From: Akkermansia sp.
Lineage (GTDB): Bacteria; Verrucomicrobiota; Verrucomicrobiia; Verrucomicrobiales; Akkermansiaceae
Direction: 5' to 3'
DNA: 64,000 nucleotides
NCBI GenBank assembly: GCA_030531305.1
Contig: JAUNNT010000002.1
Location: forward strand, 1 to 64,000
Shown: piece after piece, positions 11,770 through 19,599 of the stretch
Numbering within the stretch: position 1 is the first letter of the stretch
Layout: each line of letters starts with the position of its first letter
Translations under genes and position numbers: made by a program
Notes under the pieces: model-generated
Databases searched by the model: none
Seen by the model: the letters and a program-made list of their open reading frames with translations, nothing else
What the model was told of the DNA's origin: nothing

Positions 11770-12180
11770 ATGCGCGCCCTACTCACCACGCTACCCCTGT
11801 TGATTCTGCTGTCGGCCCCCGTGACCGCGCAGGATGCGGCAGCACCGACGGCCAGCCTGGAGAGCCACCGCGATTTGGCGCACGCCGTCACCGACTTCCT
11901 TTCCCGCACGGAAGTGTGCCTGCGGGGATGCACGGATGCAGCGTCCGTGCAAGCCGCCCTGCCGAAGCTGCGCGAGCTTGCGCAGGAAGCGCGCCGCCTG
12001 GCGGATGCGCAGGCTGCCCTGCCGGAACCCACCATGCAGGACTACATGGCCTCCCAAGAGCTAGCCCTGCAGTTCCTGCCCATATGGAAAGCCATCCGCG
12101 CCCATGTGGAGCGCTTGGAGAAGGACGGCCTCATGACGGACGAGTTGCGCACCCTCCTGCAGGCCGGTCTGGGGGAATAA
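11770..12180 (+). CDS. Small secreted protein of unknown function
   Basis: 136 residues with a clear signal peptide (MRALLTTLPLLILLSAPVTAQ, cleavage after VTA or TAQ). The mature part is predicted alpha-helical, with two nearby Cys (EVCLRGC) that may form a disulfide, and charged heptads (LPKLRELAQEARRLADAQ). It starts 14 bp after the preceding gene and probably shares its transcript. No family was recognised. Confidence 0.65.
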   Translation: MRALLTTLPLLILLSAPVTAQDAAAPTASLESHRDLAHAVTDFLSRTEVCLRGCTDAASVQAALPKLRELAQEARRLADAQAALPEPTMQDYMASQELALQFLPIWKAIRAHVERLEKDGLMTDELRTLLQAGLGE

Positions 12181-12334
12181 TCCCAAAAACCACACCCTAC
12201 CCTCAACTTTTTTGAAGAAATTTCATTTTTAGGCAACCACAAGATATAGTGGTGTCGTCCGCCCATCCCCACCAGATGCTCTGACCGCATGAATTCGGGG
12301 GTGTTTTCCCGCCGCCGCCGCCGAATTTTTATGC

Positions 12335-12362
12335 TTGCAAAAGGTCAGCAAAACCTTACTAT
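12335..12362 (+). promoter_or_regulatory. marR promoter with an inverted repeat in the spacer
   Basis: TTGCAA (12335-12340), 16-bp spacer, TACTAT (12357-12362). AAGGT (12341-12345) and ACCTT (12353-12357) form an inverted repeat with a 7-bp gap inside the promoter, a plausible autoregulatory operator. Upstream, 12181-12334 shows only AT-rich runs and a GCC-repeat stretch. Confidence 0.55.
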
Positions 12363-12385
12363 CACGGCAACGGAAAGGTCTACTT

Positions 12386-12847
12386 ATGAAAAACGATACT
12401 TCCAACCAAAGCAAGCTCACGACCGACGAGGTGCAGAACCTTGCGGACTTCGTGCTGTTCTCCCAGCGCAGCTGCATCCTGAGTCTCTCCCCGGTGCTGA
12501 CGCGCGGCAAGGTTTCCTACCCGCAGTTCTTCCTGCTGGCGTACCTGGCGGAGGAGGACTGCCTGTCCATGAGCAGCATCGCGCGCATGATGGGGCACTC
12601 CACGGCGGCGGCCACCGGCATGGTGGACAAGTTGCAGACGCTGGGGCACCTGAAGCGCTACACGGCGGCGGCAGACCGCCGCAAGATCATGGTGCGCATC
12701 ACGGAGCGCGGGCGCGAGCTGGTGGCGCAGATGCGCAACAACATCGCGCAGGAGCTCTCCCAGCTGATGGCGCATGAGGACCGCGCGGAGAAGATGGATG
12801 CCGCGCACCGCGTGATATCCCGCCGCGCCGCCAAGGCGCAGGACTAA
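12386..12847 (+). CDS. MarR-family transcriptional regulator
   Basis: A 153-residue DNA-binding protein. The winged-helix core runs from YPQFFLLAYLAEEDCLSMSSIARMMGHSTAAATG (recognition helix) to the wing TAAADRRKIMVRITERGREL with the family DRR motif, and is flanked by dimerisation helices. MarR proteins usually repress their own and adjacent genes and are released by small ligands. A good Shine-Dalgarno (GGAAAGG, 12372-12378) precedes the ATG, unlike most genes here. The inverted repeat in its promoter is the likely operator. The genes downstream (YfiH-like, cyclo-ligase) are candidate co-regulated genes. Confidence 0.9.
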   Translation: MKNDTSNQSKLTTDEVQNLADFVLFSQRSCILSLSPVLTRGKVSYPQFFLLAYLAEEDCLSMSSIARMMGHSTAAATGMVDKLQTLGHLKRYTAAADRRKIMVRITERGRELVAQMRNNIAQELSQLMAHEDRAEKMDAAHRVISRRAAKAQD

Positions 12848-12869
12848 CCCGCACGCACACCCTGCAGCC

Positions 12870-13556
12870 ATGAGCCAGTACAGCCCGGAATACCTCGCCA
12901 AGCTCAACGCCATCCCCGGCAACTTCGCGCGCTTTGTCACGCGCGTGCCGGGCGTGCCCACCACCACGGACCGCGCGGCGGTCATCACCGCGCTCACGCC
13001 CACGCATGAGAAGGTGCTCGCGGAGGTGGGCATCGACCCCAAGATGTTGCGTCGCGCGCAGCAGGTGCACGGGAACAAGGTGGCACTGGTGGGAGACATC
13101 GGCTGCTCGTACCCCGTGGAGGGGGTGGACGGCCTGTTCTGCGGGCGCAAGGCGGACTGCTGCCTGGGCATCTACGTGGCGGACTGCGCGGCGGTGTGGC
13201 TGTACGACACGGTGACGGGCACGCGCGGGCTGGTGCATTCCGGCAAGCTGGGCACGCAGCAGAACATCGTGGGCGAGGCCCTGTCCGCCATGAAGAAGAT
13301 TTTGGGCGTGCAGCCCATCAACTGCCTGGCCGTCATCTCCCCCTGTATCCGCCCGCCGCACTACGAGGTGGACATCGTCACCCGCATCAAGGAGGAGCTC
13401 ACGGAAGCGGGGCTCCTGCCGGAGAACATCACGGACAGCGGGCTGGACACCGCGGACGATCTGAAGACCTTCTACTCCTACCGCATGGAAAAGGGAAACA
13501 CCGGGCGCATGCTGGCGCTCTTCGGCCGCATCCCGGAACCCGGCGGCAACGATTGA
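12870..13556 (+). CDS. YfiH/laccase-domain protein (LACC1/PgeF family)
   Basis: 228 residues. The zinc-site residues of the YfiH family are visible: His in QVHGNK, Cys in YVADCAAV and His in LVHSGKLGT. The usual HAGWRG is VHSGKLG, so the W-R pair is missing while the metal ligands remain. The late ISPCIRPPHYEV segment matches the family. Members have been described as purine nucleoside phosphorylase/adenosine deaminase-like enzymes and as a peptidoglycan-quality factor (PgeF); which applies here is not known. It follows marR by 22 bp and overlaps the next gene (TGATG). Confidence 0.85.
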   Translation: MSQYSPEYLAKLNAIPGNFARFVTRVPGVPTTTDRAAVITALTPTHEKVLAEVGIDPKMLRRAQQVHGNKVALVGDIGCSYPVEGVDGLFCGRKADCCLGIYVADCAAVWLYDTVTGTRGLVHSGKLGTQQNIVGEALSAMKKILGVQPINCLAVISPCIRPPHYEVDIVTRIKEELTEAGLLPENITDSGLDTADDLKTFYSYRMEKGNTGRMLALFGRIPEPGGND

Positions 13557-14101
13557 TGCAACCCACCAAGCAAGAGCTGCGCCGCACCATGCTTTCCACG
13601 CTGAAGGCCGCGGCGGCGCAAGACCCCACAGGGCGGCGTTCAGCCGCCCTGCGCCGTTTGCTGGCTCCCCTGCTCTGCTGTGAAAAGCCGCTCACGGTGG
13701 CGGTGTACGCCGCATTGCCGCACGAGGTGGACCTGCTGCCGCTGCTGGAGGAGTACCCACGGCACCGCTTCTGCTTCCCGCGCTGCGGCGCGCGGCACCG
13801 CATGGCGTTCCACCACGTGACCGACCCCGCCGCGCAGCTGGTGCCCGCCGCGCTCGGCATCCCCGCGCCCGCGGAGGATTTGCCGGTGGTGGCGCCGCAG
13901 GAGTTCAACCTGGTGCTGGTGCCGGGGCTTGCCTTCACGGAGGCGGGCGCGCGCCTGGGCTACGGCGGCGGGTACTACGACCGCTTCCTGCCGCTCTGCA
14001 CGCACGCGCACATAGCCGCCGCCGCCTTCGCGGAGCAGATGCTGCCGCATGTGCCCACCGATGAACACGACGTCGCCATCCCGCACATCATCCACCTGTA
14101 A
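13556..14101 (+). CDS. 5-formyltetrahydrofolate cyclo-ligase
   Basis: Converts 5-formyl-THF to 5,10-methenyl-THF with ATP, recycling a folate storage form. 181 residues, normal for the family. The N-terminal TKQELRRTMLSTL helix, VAVYAALPHEVDLLPLL, and the signature RLGYGGGYYDRFL near residue 140 are present. The ATG overlaps the stop of the upstream gene by one base, indicating coupled translation. Confidence 0.92.
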   Translation: MQPTKQELRRTMLSTLKAAAAQDPTGRRSAALRRLLAPLLCCEKPLTVAVYAALPHEVDLLPLLEEYPRHRFCFPRCGARHRMAFHHVTDPAAQLVPAALGIPAPAEDLPVVAPQEFNLVLVPGLAFTEAGARLGYGGGYYDRFLPLCTHAHIAAAAFAEQMLPHVPTDEHDVAIPHIIHL

Positions 14102-14113
14102 CCCCTCCCCGCC

Positions 14114-15010
14114 ATGAAAACCCTGCTCACCTGGTCCATCATCCTCTTTGTCGCCCTGTGGGGCGCCCTGTGCACGCAGATGCCGCCGGAAGCCGCGCTG
14201 CGCTATGCGTGGCTCGTGATTCCGGTGGTGCTGTGCATCCAGCCGCTTCTCTACTACATCTGGGCGCCGCTGGTGGAGGCGTGCGCCCCCGTCTGCTTCT
14301 GCGACGGCGAGACGGCGGAGGATCCCGCGCCCGCGGAGGGCGAGAAGGGTGTGAAGCTCACCGCCGTACCCGTGCCGCCGGGGGATTGCCTGCTGGTGCG
14401 GGACGAGGCGTACACCGCCGGCTACACGGAGTTTGAGGACAGCAAGCTGCGCAAGGGCACGCAGATGCTGCTCTCCTGGCGCTACTGGTACATGAGCCGC
14501 CGCTGCGGGCTGACCCTGCTCACCCGCTTCTCCAACCCTGATGACAGCCCCCGCACGCACGAGGTCAACATCACCTCCAACGACCCCGACGAGTACTTTC
14601 ACGTCATCACCCTGGAACCCGGCCAGCGCTACTACGTCACCCCGGCGGACATCGTGGCCGTCTCCGGCGGTGTGGAGCTTCACGCACGCTGGCGGCTGTG
14701 GCTGCCCGCCTGGTGCATGGGGCAAATCCGCGCGTATGTGGCGAGCGGGCGCGGCACCGTGGTGGTGCGCGCCGTGGGCGGCATCACCGCAGACACGCTT
14801 GATCCGGGACAGGTGACGGTCCGCAAGCTGCACAGCCTCATCTGCGCCTCGCAGGGCGTGCAGCTGCATGTGCGCCGCACGGAAACGCTCATTCCCTACC
14901 TGTTGGGCAAGGCCACCCTGTTCGACCTCCGCCTGCAGGGGCACGGCTCCTACTGCATCCGCAACACCTTCTCCCACTCCACCGCGCTGGGGCGGCTGCT
15001 CGGGTTCTAG
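14114..15010 (+). CDS. Membrane-anchored protein, faint AIM24-like C-terminus
   Basis: 298 residues with two N-terminal membrane spans (about 5-20 and 30-50), then a soluble beta-rich part. The C-terminal half (VVVRAVGGITADTLDPGQ, then VRKLHSLICASQGVQLHV and LQGHGSYCIRN) resembles the AIM24/TIGR00266 beta-trapezoid proteins, but the match was made by eye and is weak. The function is unknown. It starts 12 bp after the cyclo-ligase and probably ends that operon. Confidence 0.65.
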   Translation: MKTLLTWSIILFVALWGALCTQMPPEAALRYAWLVIPVVLCIQPLLYYIWAPLVEACAPVCFCDGETAEDPAPAEGEKGVKLTAVPVPPGDCLLVRDEAYTAGYTEFEDSKLRKGTQMLLSWRYWYMSRRCGLTLLTRFSNPDDSPRTHEVNITSNDPDEYFHVITLEPGQRYYVTPADIVAVSGGVELHARWRLWLPAWCMGQIRAYVASGRGTVVVRAVGGITADTLDPGQVTVRKLHSLICASQGVQLHVRRTETLIPYLLGKATLFDLRLQGHGSYCIRNTFSHSTALGRLLGF

Positions 15011-15073
15011 GAATGCTCTCCTTTTTTTCATCATTTTGCCCATGCCGTGCATTATAGGGGGTAGAGAAACGCC

Positions 15074-15205
15074 GTGAAACGCTTGCTTGCCATAGCCGTA
15101 TTACTGGCCCTGCCCACCTGGAGGGACGCCGCCGGCTCGCCCACGGCTTCCGCGTGGGCTTCGGGTGCGCATTCTAACCGCGCAAGCTGGACATTGGGGC
15201 GGTGA
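15074..15205 (+). CDS. Possible 43-residue secreted peptide
   Basis: GTG start preceded by GTAGAGAAAC. The product begins with a signal-peptide-like MKRLLAIAVLLALPTW, then a short Ser/Ala-rich tail. It lies in the 213-bp gap between two genes and overlaps the promoter of the helicase. It may be a real small peptide or the remnant of a lost secreted gene. Only the hydrophobic start supports it. Confidence 0.25.
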   Translation: MKRLLAIAVLLALPTWRDAAGSPTASAWASGAHSNRASWTLGR

Positions 15206-15216
15206 TTTGGTAAAGT
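15188..15216 (+). promoter_or_regulatory. Promoter of the NERD-helicase gene (leaderless configuration)
   Basis: TGGACA (15188-15193), 17-bp spacer, TAAAGT (15211-15216). The ATG at 15224 begins 8 bp after the -10. Confidence 0.65.
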
Positions 15217-15223
15217 GGAGCGC

Positions 15224-17008
15224 ATGGCGCAAATCTTTCCTCCATTCAAGTCGCATGGCGACCAGCGCGGCGAGCGCATCGTCTTCGACGTCCTGCAGAA
15301 GCTGCCGGACGATTGGATGGTGTTCTACGACTACTGGGCGCTGTACCAGGTGAAGGACGACTATGTGAACTTCGAGGCGGACTTCATCGTGCTGGTGCCC
15401 GGGCGCGGGATTGTGACGGTGGAGGTGAAGGACTGGCGCAATGCTCGCATCCGCAACGGGATTTGGGAGCACCAGCCCGGCGGGGACGGCGCCGCGTGGG
15501 TGTCGCTGGGCAAGAAGCAGAGCCCGCTCAACCAGGCGTTCCTGTGCAGCAAGCGCCTGATGAAGGGCCTGGTGGAATCCAAGGTGGTGTCCGAGGATTC
15601 CAAGTACCAGCCGGAGTTCCGCTGCATGGCCGTGCTCACCAACTGCGTGCCTGTCAACTTTGCGGAGGATGCCATTGCTCAGGACCAGGCCATCAGCAAC
15701 AAGAGCAACGTGCCGCTGGACACCCTCTACGTGTGCGGCACGGCGGCGCTGCACGACAACCTGGAGGCGCGCATCGACTCCCTGTTCGTACACAAGGGGC
15801 GGTTCGGAAAGAACATGACGCCGGAGCTGATGCAGGCGTTGAAGAACTACCTGGCGCCGTCCATCATGTTCCGGCGTGATTTCGAGAGCTACCTTCAAAT
15901 CATGGAGGATGCGGGGGCGGACATCGCGAATCTGCTGCCGCTGCTGGAGGAAAGCACGGGCGGGGTGCGCGTAGAGGGTTGCGCGGGTTCCGGCAAGACC
16001 GTGATGGCGTGCCGCGAGCTGGCGCGCTTGGCTGCGCTGCACGGGGAGGGCAAGCGCTTCCTGATGCTCTGCTACAACCTGAACCTGTGCGACTCCCTGC
16101 GGCGAGACCCCGCCTTGCACGAATTCGAGGGCCGCAACCTCACCATCTCCAACTTCCACGAGTACTGCATCGAGCACGCACTCATCCCCGCAGGGCGGCA
16201 GGACCTCATCTCCACCGCCGACAAGGCGCGATTCTTCGGCGAGGACGCCTACCCCGCCATTAAAGAGTACCTTTCCGCGCAGACGCCGTACGACTACATC
16301 TTCGTGGACGAGGCGCAGGACTTCAAGGAGGCGTGGTGGGACATCGTGCGCGCCTGCCTTGCGCCGCAGGGCAGGCTCTACATCTTCGCGGACGCCAACC
16401 AGAGCATCTACGACCACCGCAGCCCGCTGCCGGAGCTGCCCACGCGCGTGCGCCTGCGCCGCAACCTCAGAAACGCGCAGGAGATTGCCGCATTCAGCGC
16501 CGCCATGCTGCCTGCGGGCGAGACCATGGAGCCGCTCAAGCTCGGCGGCGCACAGGTGCAGATCGCCCCGGGGAACGACGACCCCGCAGCGCGCGCCGAT
16601 GCCGTCCGAGCCATCATCCAGGCCATTTTGTCGCGGGACGACATCCACGCCTCGCCGAGCGACATTGCGGTGCTCACCCCGTGGCGGGTGGGCAACAAGC
16701 GCCGCTGCCTGGGCTTCCTCGCGGACGTGCTGGACATCAGCCCGGAGGAGGGCGAAAGCAACGATGAGATGTGGGCGCGCCTGGCACGCTGCACCGCCCC
16801 CGGCTCCACCCGCATCTACGGCGACACCATCAAGCGCTTCAAGGGGCTGGAGGCGCCCTTCGTCATCCTGGCGGACATCCCCGGTCTGCAGGAGAGCCGC
16901 GGGTTCGACATGGACGATTTGTACGTGGGCGCCACGCGCGCCAAGTTCGGCCTGTTCATCGTGCCCACGGTGAGCGGGGAATCCCTGGCCAGACAATTCC
17001 TGCAATGA
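15224..17008 (+). CDS. NERD nuclease-related domain fused to a UvrD-like helicase
   Basis: 594 residues. The N-terminal NERD domain has a PD-(D/E)xK-like core (FEADFIV with D53, then VEVKD with E67 and K69). It is joined to a superfamily-1 ATPase with Walker A GCAGSGKT (about 252-259), Walker B/DEAQ motif FVDEAQDF (about 360-367), a Q/N-x-x-I segment DANQSIYD, and a late motif DTIKRFKGLEAPFV resembling motif V/VI of UvrD. DNA processing or repair is likely; a defence role is possible since NERD-helicases also occur in defence contexts. The ATG at 15224 is chosen from the promoter distance; an in-frame GTG lies at 15215. The stop overlaps the next start by 4 bp. Confidence 0.85.
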   Translation: MAQIFPPFKSHGDQRGERIVFDVLQKLPDDWMVFYDYWALYQVKDDYVNFEADFIVLVPGRGIVTVEVKDWRNARIRNGIWEHQPGGDGAAWVSLGKKQSPLNQAFLCSKRLMKGLVESKVVSEDSKYQPEFRCMAVLTNCVPVNFAEDAIAQDQAISNKSNVPLDTLYVCGTAALHDNLEARIDSLFVHKGRFGKNMTPELMQALKNYLAPSIMFRRDFESYLQIMEDAGADIANLLPLLEESTGGVRVEGCAGSGKTVMACRELARLAALHGEGKRFLMLCYNLNLCDSLRRDPALHEFEGRNLTISNFHEYCIEHALIPAGRQDLISTADKARFFGEDAYPAIKEYLSAQTPYDYIFVDEAQDFKEAWWDIVRACLAPQGRLYIFADANQSIYDHRSPLPELPTRVRLRRNLRNAQEIAAFSAAMLPAGETMEPLKLGGAQVQIAPGNDDPAARADAVRAIIQAILSRDDIHASPSDIAVLTPWRVGNKRRCLGFLADVLDISPEEGESNDEMWARLARCTAPGSTRIYGDTIKRFKGLEAPFVILADIPGLQESRGFDMDDLYVGATRAKFGLFIVPTVSGESLARQFLQ

Positions 17009-18837
17009 AAACGCACCACGCCATCATGCTGGCCGCCGCGCTGGCGGCATGCCCCCTCCACGCCACCCTGCAGGAGGAGGCCGACAACCTGGACATTCCC
17101 GAAAAGCTGGACATGCTCGCCAAGCAGCTGGAGATTCCCCAAATCGACGGCACGGACGTGCGCATCATCCACTCCGACTACGAGGAAATCATCGGCCTGG
17201 ACGGCAAGGTGCACGGCCCGAACGCCAAAGTGCGCCTCAATTTCGAGCTCACGCGCGGCAGCGAGAAAGCCGTGAGCCGAGAATACGTGGTGCAGGTGGA
17301 CCCCGTGCAGCCCAAGGGCGGCAGGGCAAACGCGCCGCAAACCATCCCCCAGGTGCTGGGCTGGGGCTGCTTCCACGAGCGCCCGAAAACGCTGGACCTG
17401 GCCAAGGTGGCCAAGCGCGGCATCTCCATACCGCCGTGCATGAAGGACGTGCAGGATGACCTGCTCAAGGAGTTCACAATGCCCGCTGCGGATGCCAAGA
17501 ACGCCGCCGTGAAGCTGGAGCTCAACACGACGCCGGACCCCAGCCTGGGAAGCGAGGGGTACAATTTGACCATTCATGAAGAGGAGTTGAACCCCGGCAG
17601 CGTCACCATCATCGCCAATTCCCCCGCCGGGCTGTACTGGGGCACGCGCACGCTGCTGCAGATGCTGCGCCAGGGCCACAAGCTCACCGCCGGATACATA
17701 ACGGACATTCCCCGCTACCCCGTGCGCGGTTTCGTGTTCGACGTGGGCCGCCTGCCCGTGCCGTACGAGTTCCTCAAGCAGGTGGTGGACACCATGGCCT
17801 GGTACAAGCTCAACGACCTCCAGCTCCACCTCAACGACAATTTCATCTTCCTGGACGAGTACACCAAGGCCGGGCGCGACCCCTTCAAGGAGGCCTACGC
17901 CGCCTTCCGCATGGAATCCAAGGTCAAGGGCAAGGACGGCACACCGCTCACCGCCAAGGACGTCTCCTACACCAAGAAACAGATGCGCCGGCTCATCGAC
18001 TACGCGAAGGCGCGCGGCGTGAACATCGTGCCGGAGTTCGACGCCCCCGCGCACGCGCTGGCCCTCACTCGCGTGCGCCCGGAGCTCATGCTCAAGACCG
18101 CCGACCCCAGGAGCATCGAGGAGCTGGACGCATCCAAGCCGGAGACGCTGGAATTCATCAAGGGCCTGTGGGACGAGTACCTGCTGCCCGGCAAGTCCGG
18201 CCGCGCGGTGTTCGAAGGCTGCACCGTGCATATCGGCGCGGACGAGTTCAAGGGCGACAGCGAGGACTACCGCAGGTTCACGGATGCCATGCTCAAGCAC
18301 ATCAAGTCCCGCGGCTACACGCCGCGCCTGTGGGGCAGCCTCACCATGAAGAAGGGCAGCACACCCGTCACCGCGGAGGGCGTGCAGATGAACATCTGGA
18401 GCAAGGATTGGAACCTCCCCTGGCCCGCCATCAACGAGGGATACGACATCATCAACACCATGGACAGCCAGCTCTACATCGTCCCCTTCGCCAACTACTA
18501 CCGCATGGACAAGAACCTGAAGGGACTGTACGAGAACTTCGTGCCCAACCAGATCGGCGCGCAGGGGCGGCCGCTGGCCGAGCGGCTTCCCGCCGGGCAC
18601 CCGCAGCTGCTCGGCGCCGCCTTCGCCGTGTGGAACGATATGATCGACCTCCGCTCCAACGGCTACACCTATGAGGACCTGCGCGGCATGATCGCCGAAA
18701 CCGCCGCCGCGTTCGCCCAGAAGGCCTGGGGGCCGGAGGAGCTGCCACGCAGTTTCGAGGACCACCAGAAGCTCCGCCAAGCCATCGGCGACGCCACCCA
18801 CGGCGTCTCCGTCAAACCAAACTCCAAGAAACATTGA
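17005..18837 (+). CDS. Secreted beta-N-acetylhexosaminidase (GH20)
   Basis: 610 residues with a signal peptide (MKTHHAIMLAAALAACPLHA; a Cys at 16 could make it a lipoprotein). An N-terminal GH20b-like alpha/beta domain precedes the TIM barrel starting at RYPVRGFVFDVGRLPVP. The catalytic Asp-Glu pair is in VHIGADEF (D413-E414), and YAKARGVNIVPEFDAPAHA matches the substrate-distorting region. It should remove terminal GlcNAc/GalNAc from glycans such as mucin O-glycans by the substrate-assisted mechanism. The start overlaps the helicase stop, an unexpected pairing that suggests read-through transcription rather than a shared role. Confidence 0.92.
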   Translation: MKTHHAIMLAAALAACPLHATLQEEADNLDIPEKLDMLAKQLEIPQIDGTDVRIIHSDYEEIIGLDGKVHGPNAKVRLNFELTRGSEKAVSREYVVQVDPVQPKGGRANAPQTIPQVLGWGCFHERPKTLDLAKVAKRGISIPPCMKDVQDDLLKEFTMPAADAKNAAVKLELNTTPDPSLGSEGYNLTIHEEELNPGSVTIIANSPAGLYWGTRTLLQMLRQGHKLTAGYITDIPRYPVRGFVFDVGRLPVPYEFLKQVVDTMAWYKLNDLQLHLNDNFIFLDEYTKAGRDPFKEAYAAFRMESKVKGKDGTPLTAKDVSYTKKQMRRLIDYAKARGVNIVPEFDAPAHALALTRVRPELMLKTADPRSIEELDASKPETLEFIKGLWDEYLLPGKSGRAVFEGCTVHIGADEFKGDSEDYRRFTDAMLKHIKSRGYTPRLWGSLTMKKGSTPVTAEGVQMNIWSKDWNLPWPAINEGYDIINTMDSQLYIVPFANYYRMDKNLKGLYENFVPNQIGAQGRPLAERLPAGHPQLLGAAFAVWNDMIDLRSNGYTYEDLRGMIAETAAAFAQKAWGPEELPRSFEDHQKLRQAIGDATHGVSVKPNSKKH

Positions 18838-18842
18838 CCGCC

Positions 18843-19199
18843 ATGCCCACACCCGATGAGGAATACGAAATGGCCGCTGCCGAATTCAAGGCCGGAAACG
18901 CCGCACAAGGCGCGCAGCACCTCCGCAACGCCGCCTTCAACGGCCACTCCGCCGCCCAGGACCAGCTCGCACGCGTCTATTTCGCCCAGCTCAAATCCCG
19001 CGCCGACGTGGCGGACCTGGAGGCCGCCGCCCAATCCGGCGATCACGTCGCCCTCTTCGTCCTCGCCATGTGCCTGATAGAAGGGCGTCTCATCGACAAG
19101 GACACCGAAAAAGCCGTCACCGCCCTCCAACACGCCGCCGCACAAGGCAACCGCATGGCCCAAGCCATGCTCAATTTACAATTGACGATTGACGATTGA
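18843..19199 (+). CDS. Short Sel1-like repeat protein with a repeat-encoded C-terminus
   Basis: 118 residues without a signal peptide. Helical Sel1/TPR-like hairpins are visible: EEYEMAAAEFKAGNAAQGAQ, NGHSAAQDQLARVYF, SGDHVALFVLAMCLIEG and AAAQGNRMAQAML. The last nine codons, including the stop, are made of the AATTTAC/GATTGAC heptads, giving NLQLTIDD. The original C-terminus was probably altered by arrival or expansion of that repeat. It starts 5 bp after the GH20 gene and likely shares its mRNA. Confidence 0.7.
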   Translation: MPTPDEEYEMAAAEFKAGNAAQGAQHLRNAAFNGHSAAQDQLARVYFAQLKSRADVADLEAAAQSGDHVALFVLAMCLIEGRLIDKDTEKAVTALQHAAAQGNRMAQAMLNLQLTIDD

Positions 19200-19334
19200 C
19201 AATTTGTAAGTTAGGCTCCGCCGCCGCTAAAGCTATGGCGTGACACGGCGCGGCGAACTTTCCAAATTGCTTGCCTCGGCGTAGCCCCGCAGGGGCGAAG
19301 ACGGGTAAATCGTAAATTGTAGATTGTAAATACA
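19173..19334. repeat. 162-bp element with inverted heptanucleotide arrays at both ends
   Basis: The left array (19173-19214) holds AATTTAC, AATTGAC, GATTGAC, GATTGAC, AATTTGT and AAGTTAG. The right array (19307-19334) holds AAATCGT, AAATTGT, AGATTGT and AAATACA, which is the same motif family on the opposite strand. The interior is GC-rich and non-coding. A second element of almost the same length and layout lies at 27545-27708, on the other side of the giant surface-protein gene. Confidence 0.7.
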
Positions 19335-19335
19335 A

Positions 19336-19358
19336 CTACAGTATTCCCAATACTGTAG
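19336..19358. promoter_or_regulatory. Perfect inverted repeat, candidate operator upstream of the giant gene
   Basis: CTACAGTATT, CCC, AATACTGTAG. The half-site GGGAATACTGTA recurs at 19502-19513, inside the spacer and -10 of the promoter of the giant gene. Shared half-sites suggest one regulator binding at both places. The rest of 19359-19488 shows only AT-rich and CGG-containing sequence. Confidence 0.5.
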
Positions 19359-19488
19359 GACTGTTGGAGCGCGCAACGCGTTGAAAATGCCCCTTCCGCC
19401 GCCCACAGTGCCCCGTAGCGGAATTTGGCGGATTTTCGCGGAATTTGCCGCAACCGATAAAATTTTCAACCTTTTTGCAAAATTCGGC

Positions 19489-19517
19489 TTGCATAAGGTT
19501 TGGGAATACTGTACACT
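19489..19517 (+). promoter_or_regulatory. Promoter of the giant surface-protein gene
   Basis: TTGCAT (19489-19494), 17-bp spacer, TACACT (19512-19517). The leader would be about 76 nt and contains a small hairpin CGCGTG (19530-19535) / CACGCG (19543-19548). No clear Shine-Dalgarno precedes the ATG. Confidence 0.5.
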
Positions 19518-19599
19518 CCCCGCACATCTCGCGTGTGTGTAGCACGCGGAAACCTCTTCGACATCAACCGAAAATCAACCTCGAACCTAAGCAACCATC

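Noticed and set aside
19173-19334. Could the heptad arrays be a CRISPR array?
   Set aside because: Units are 7 bp with no spacers, and there are no cas genes.
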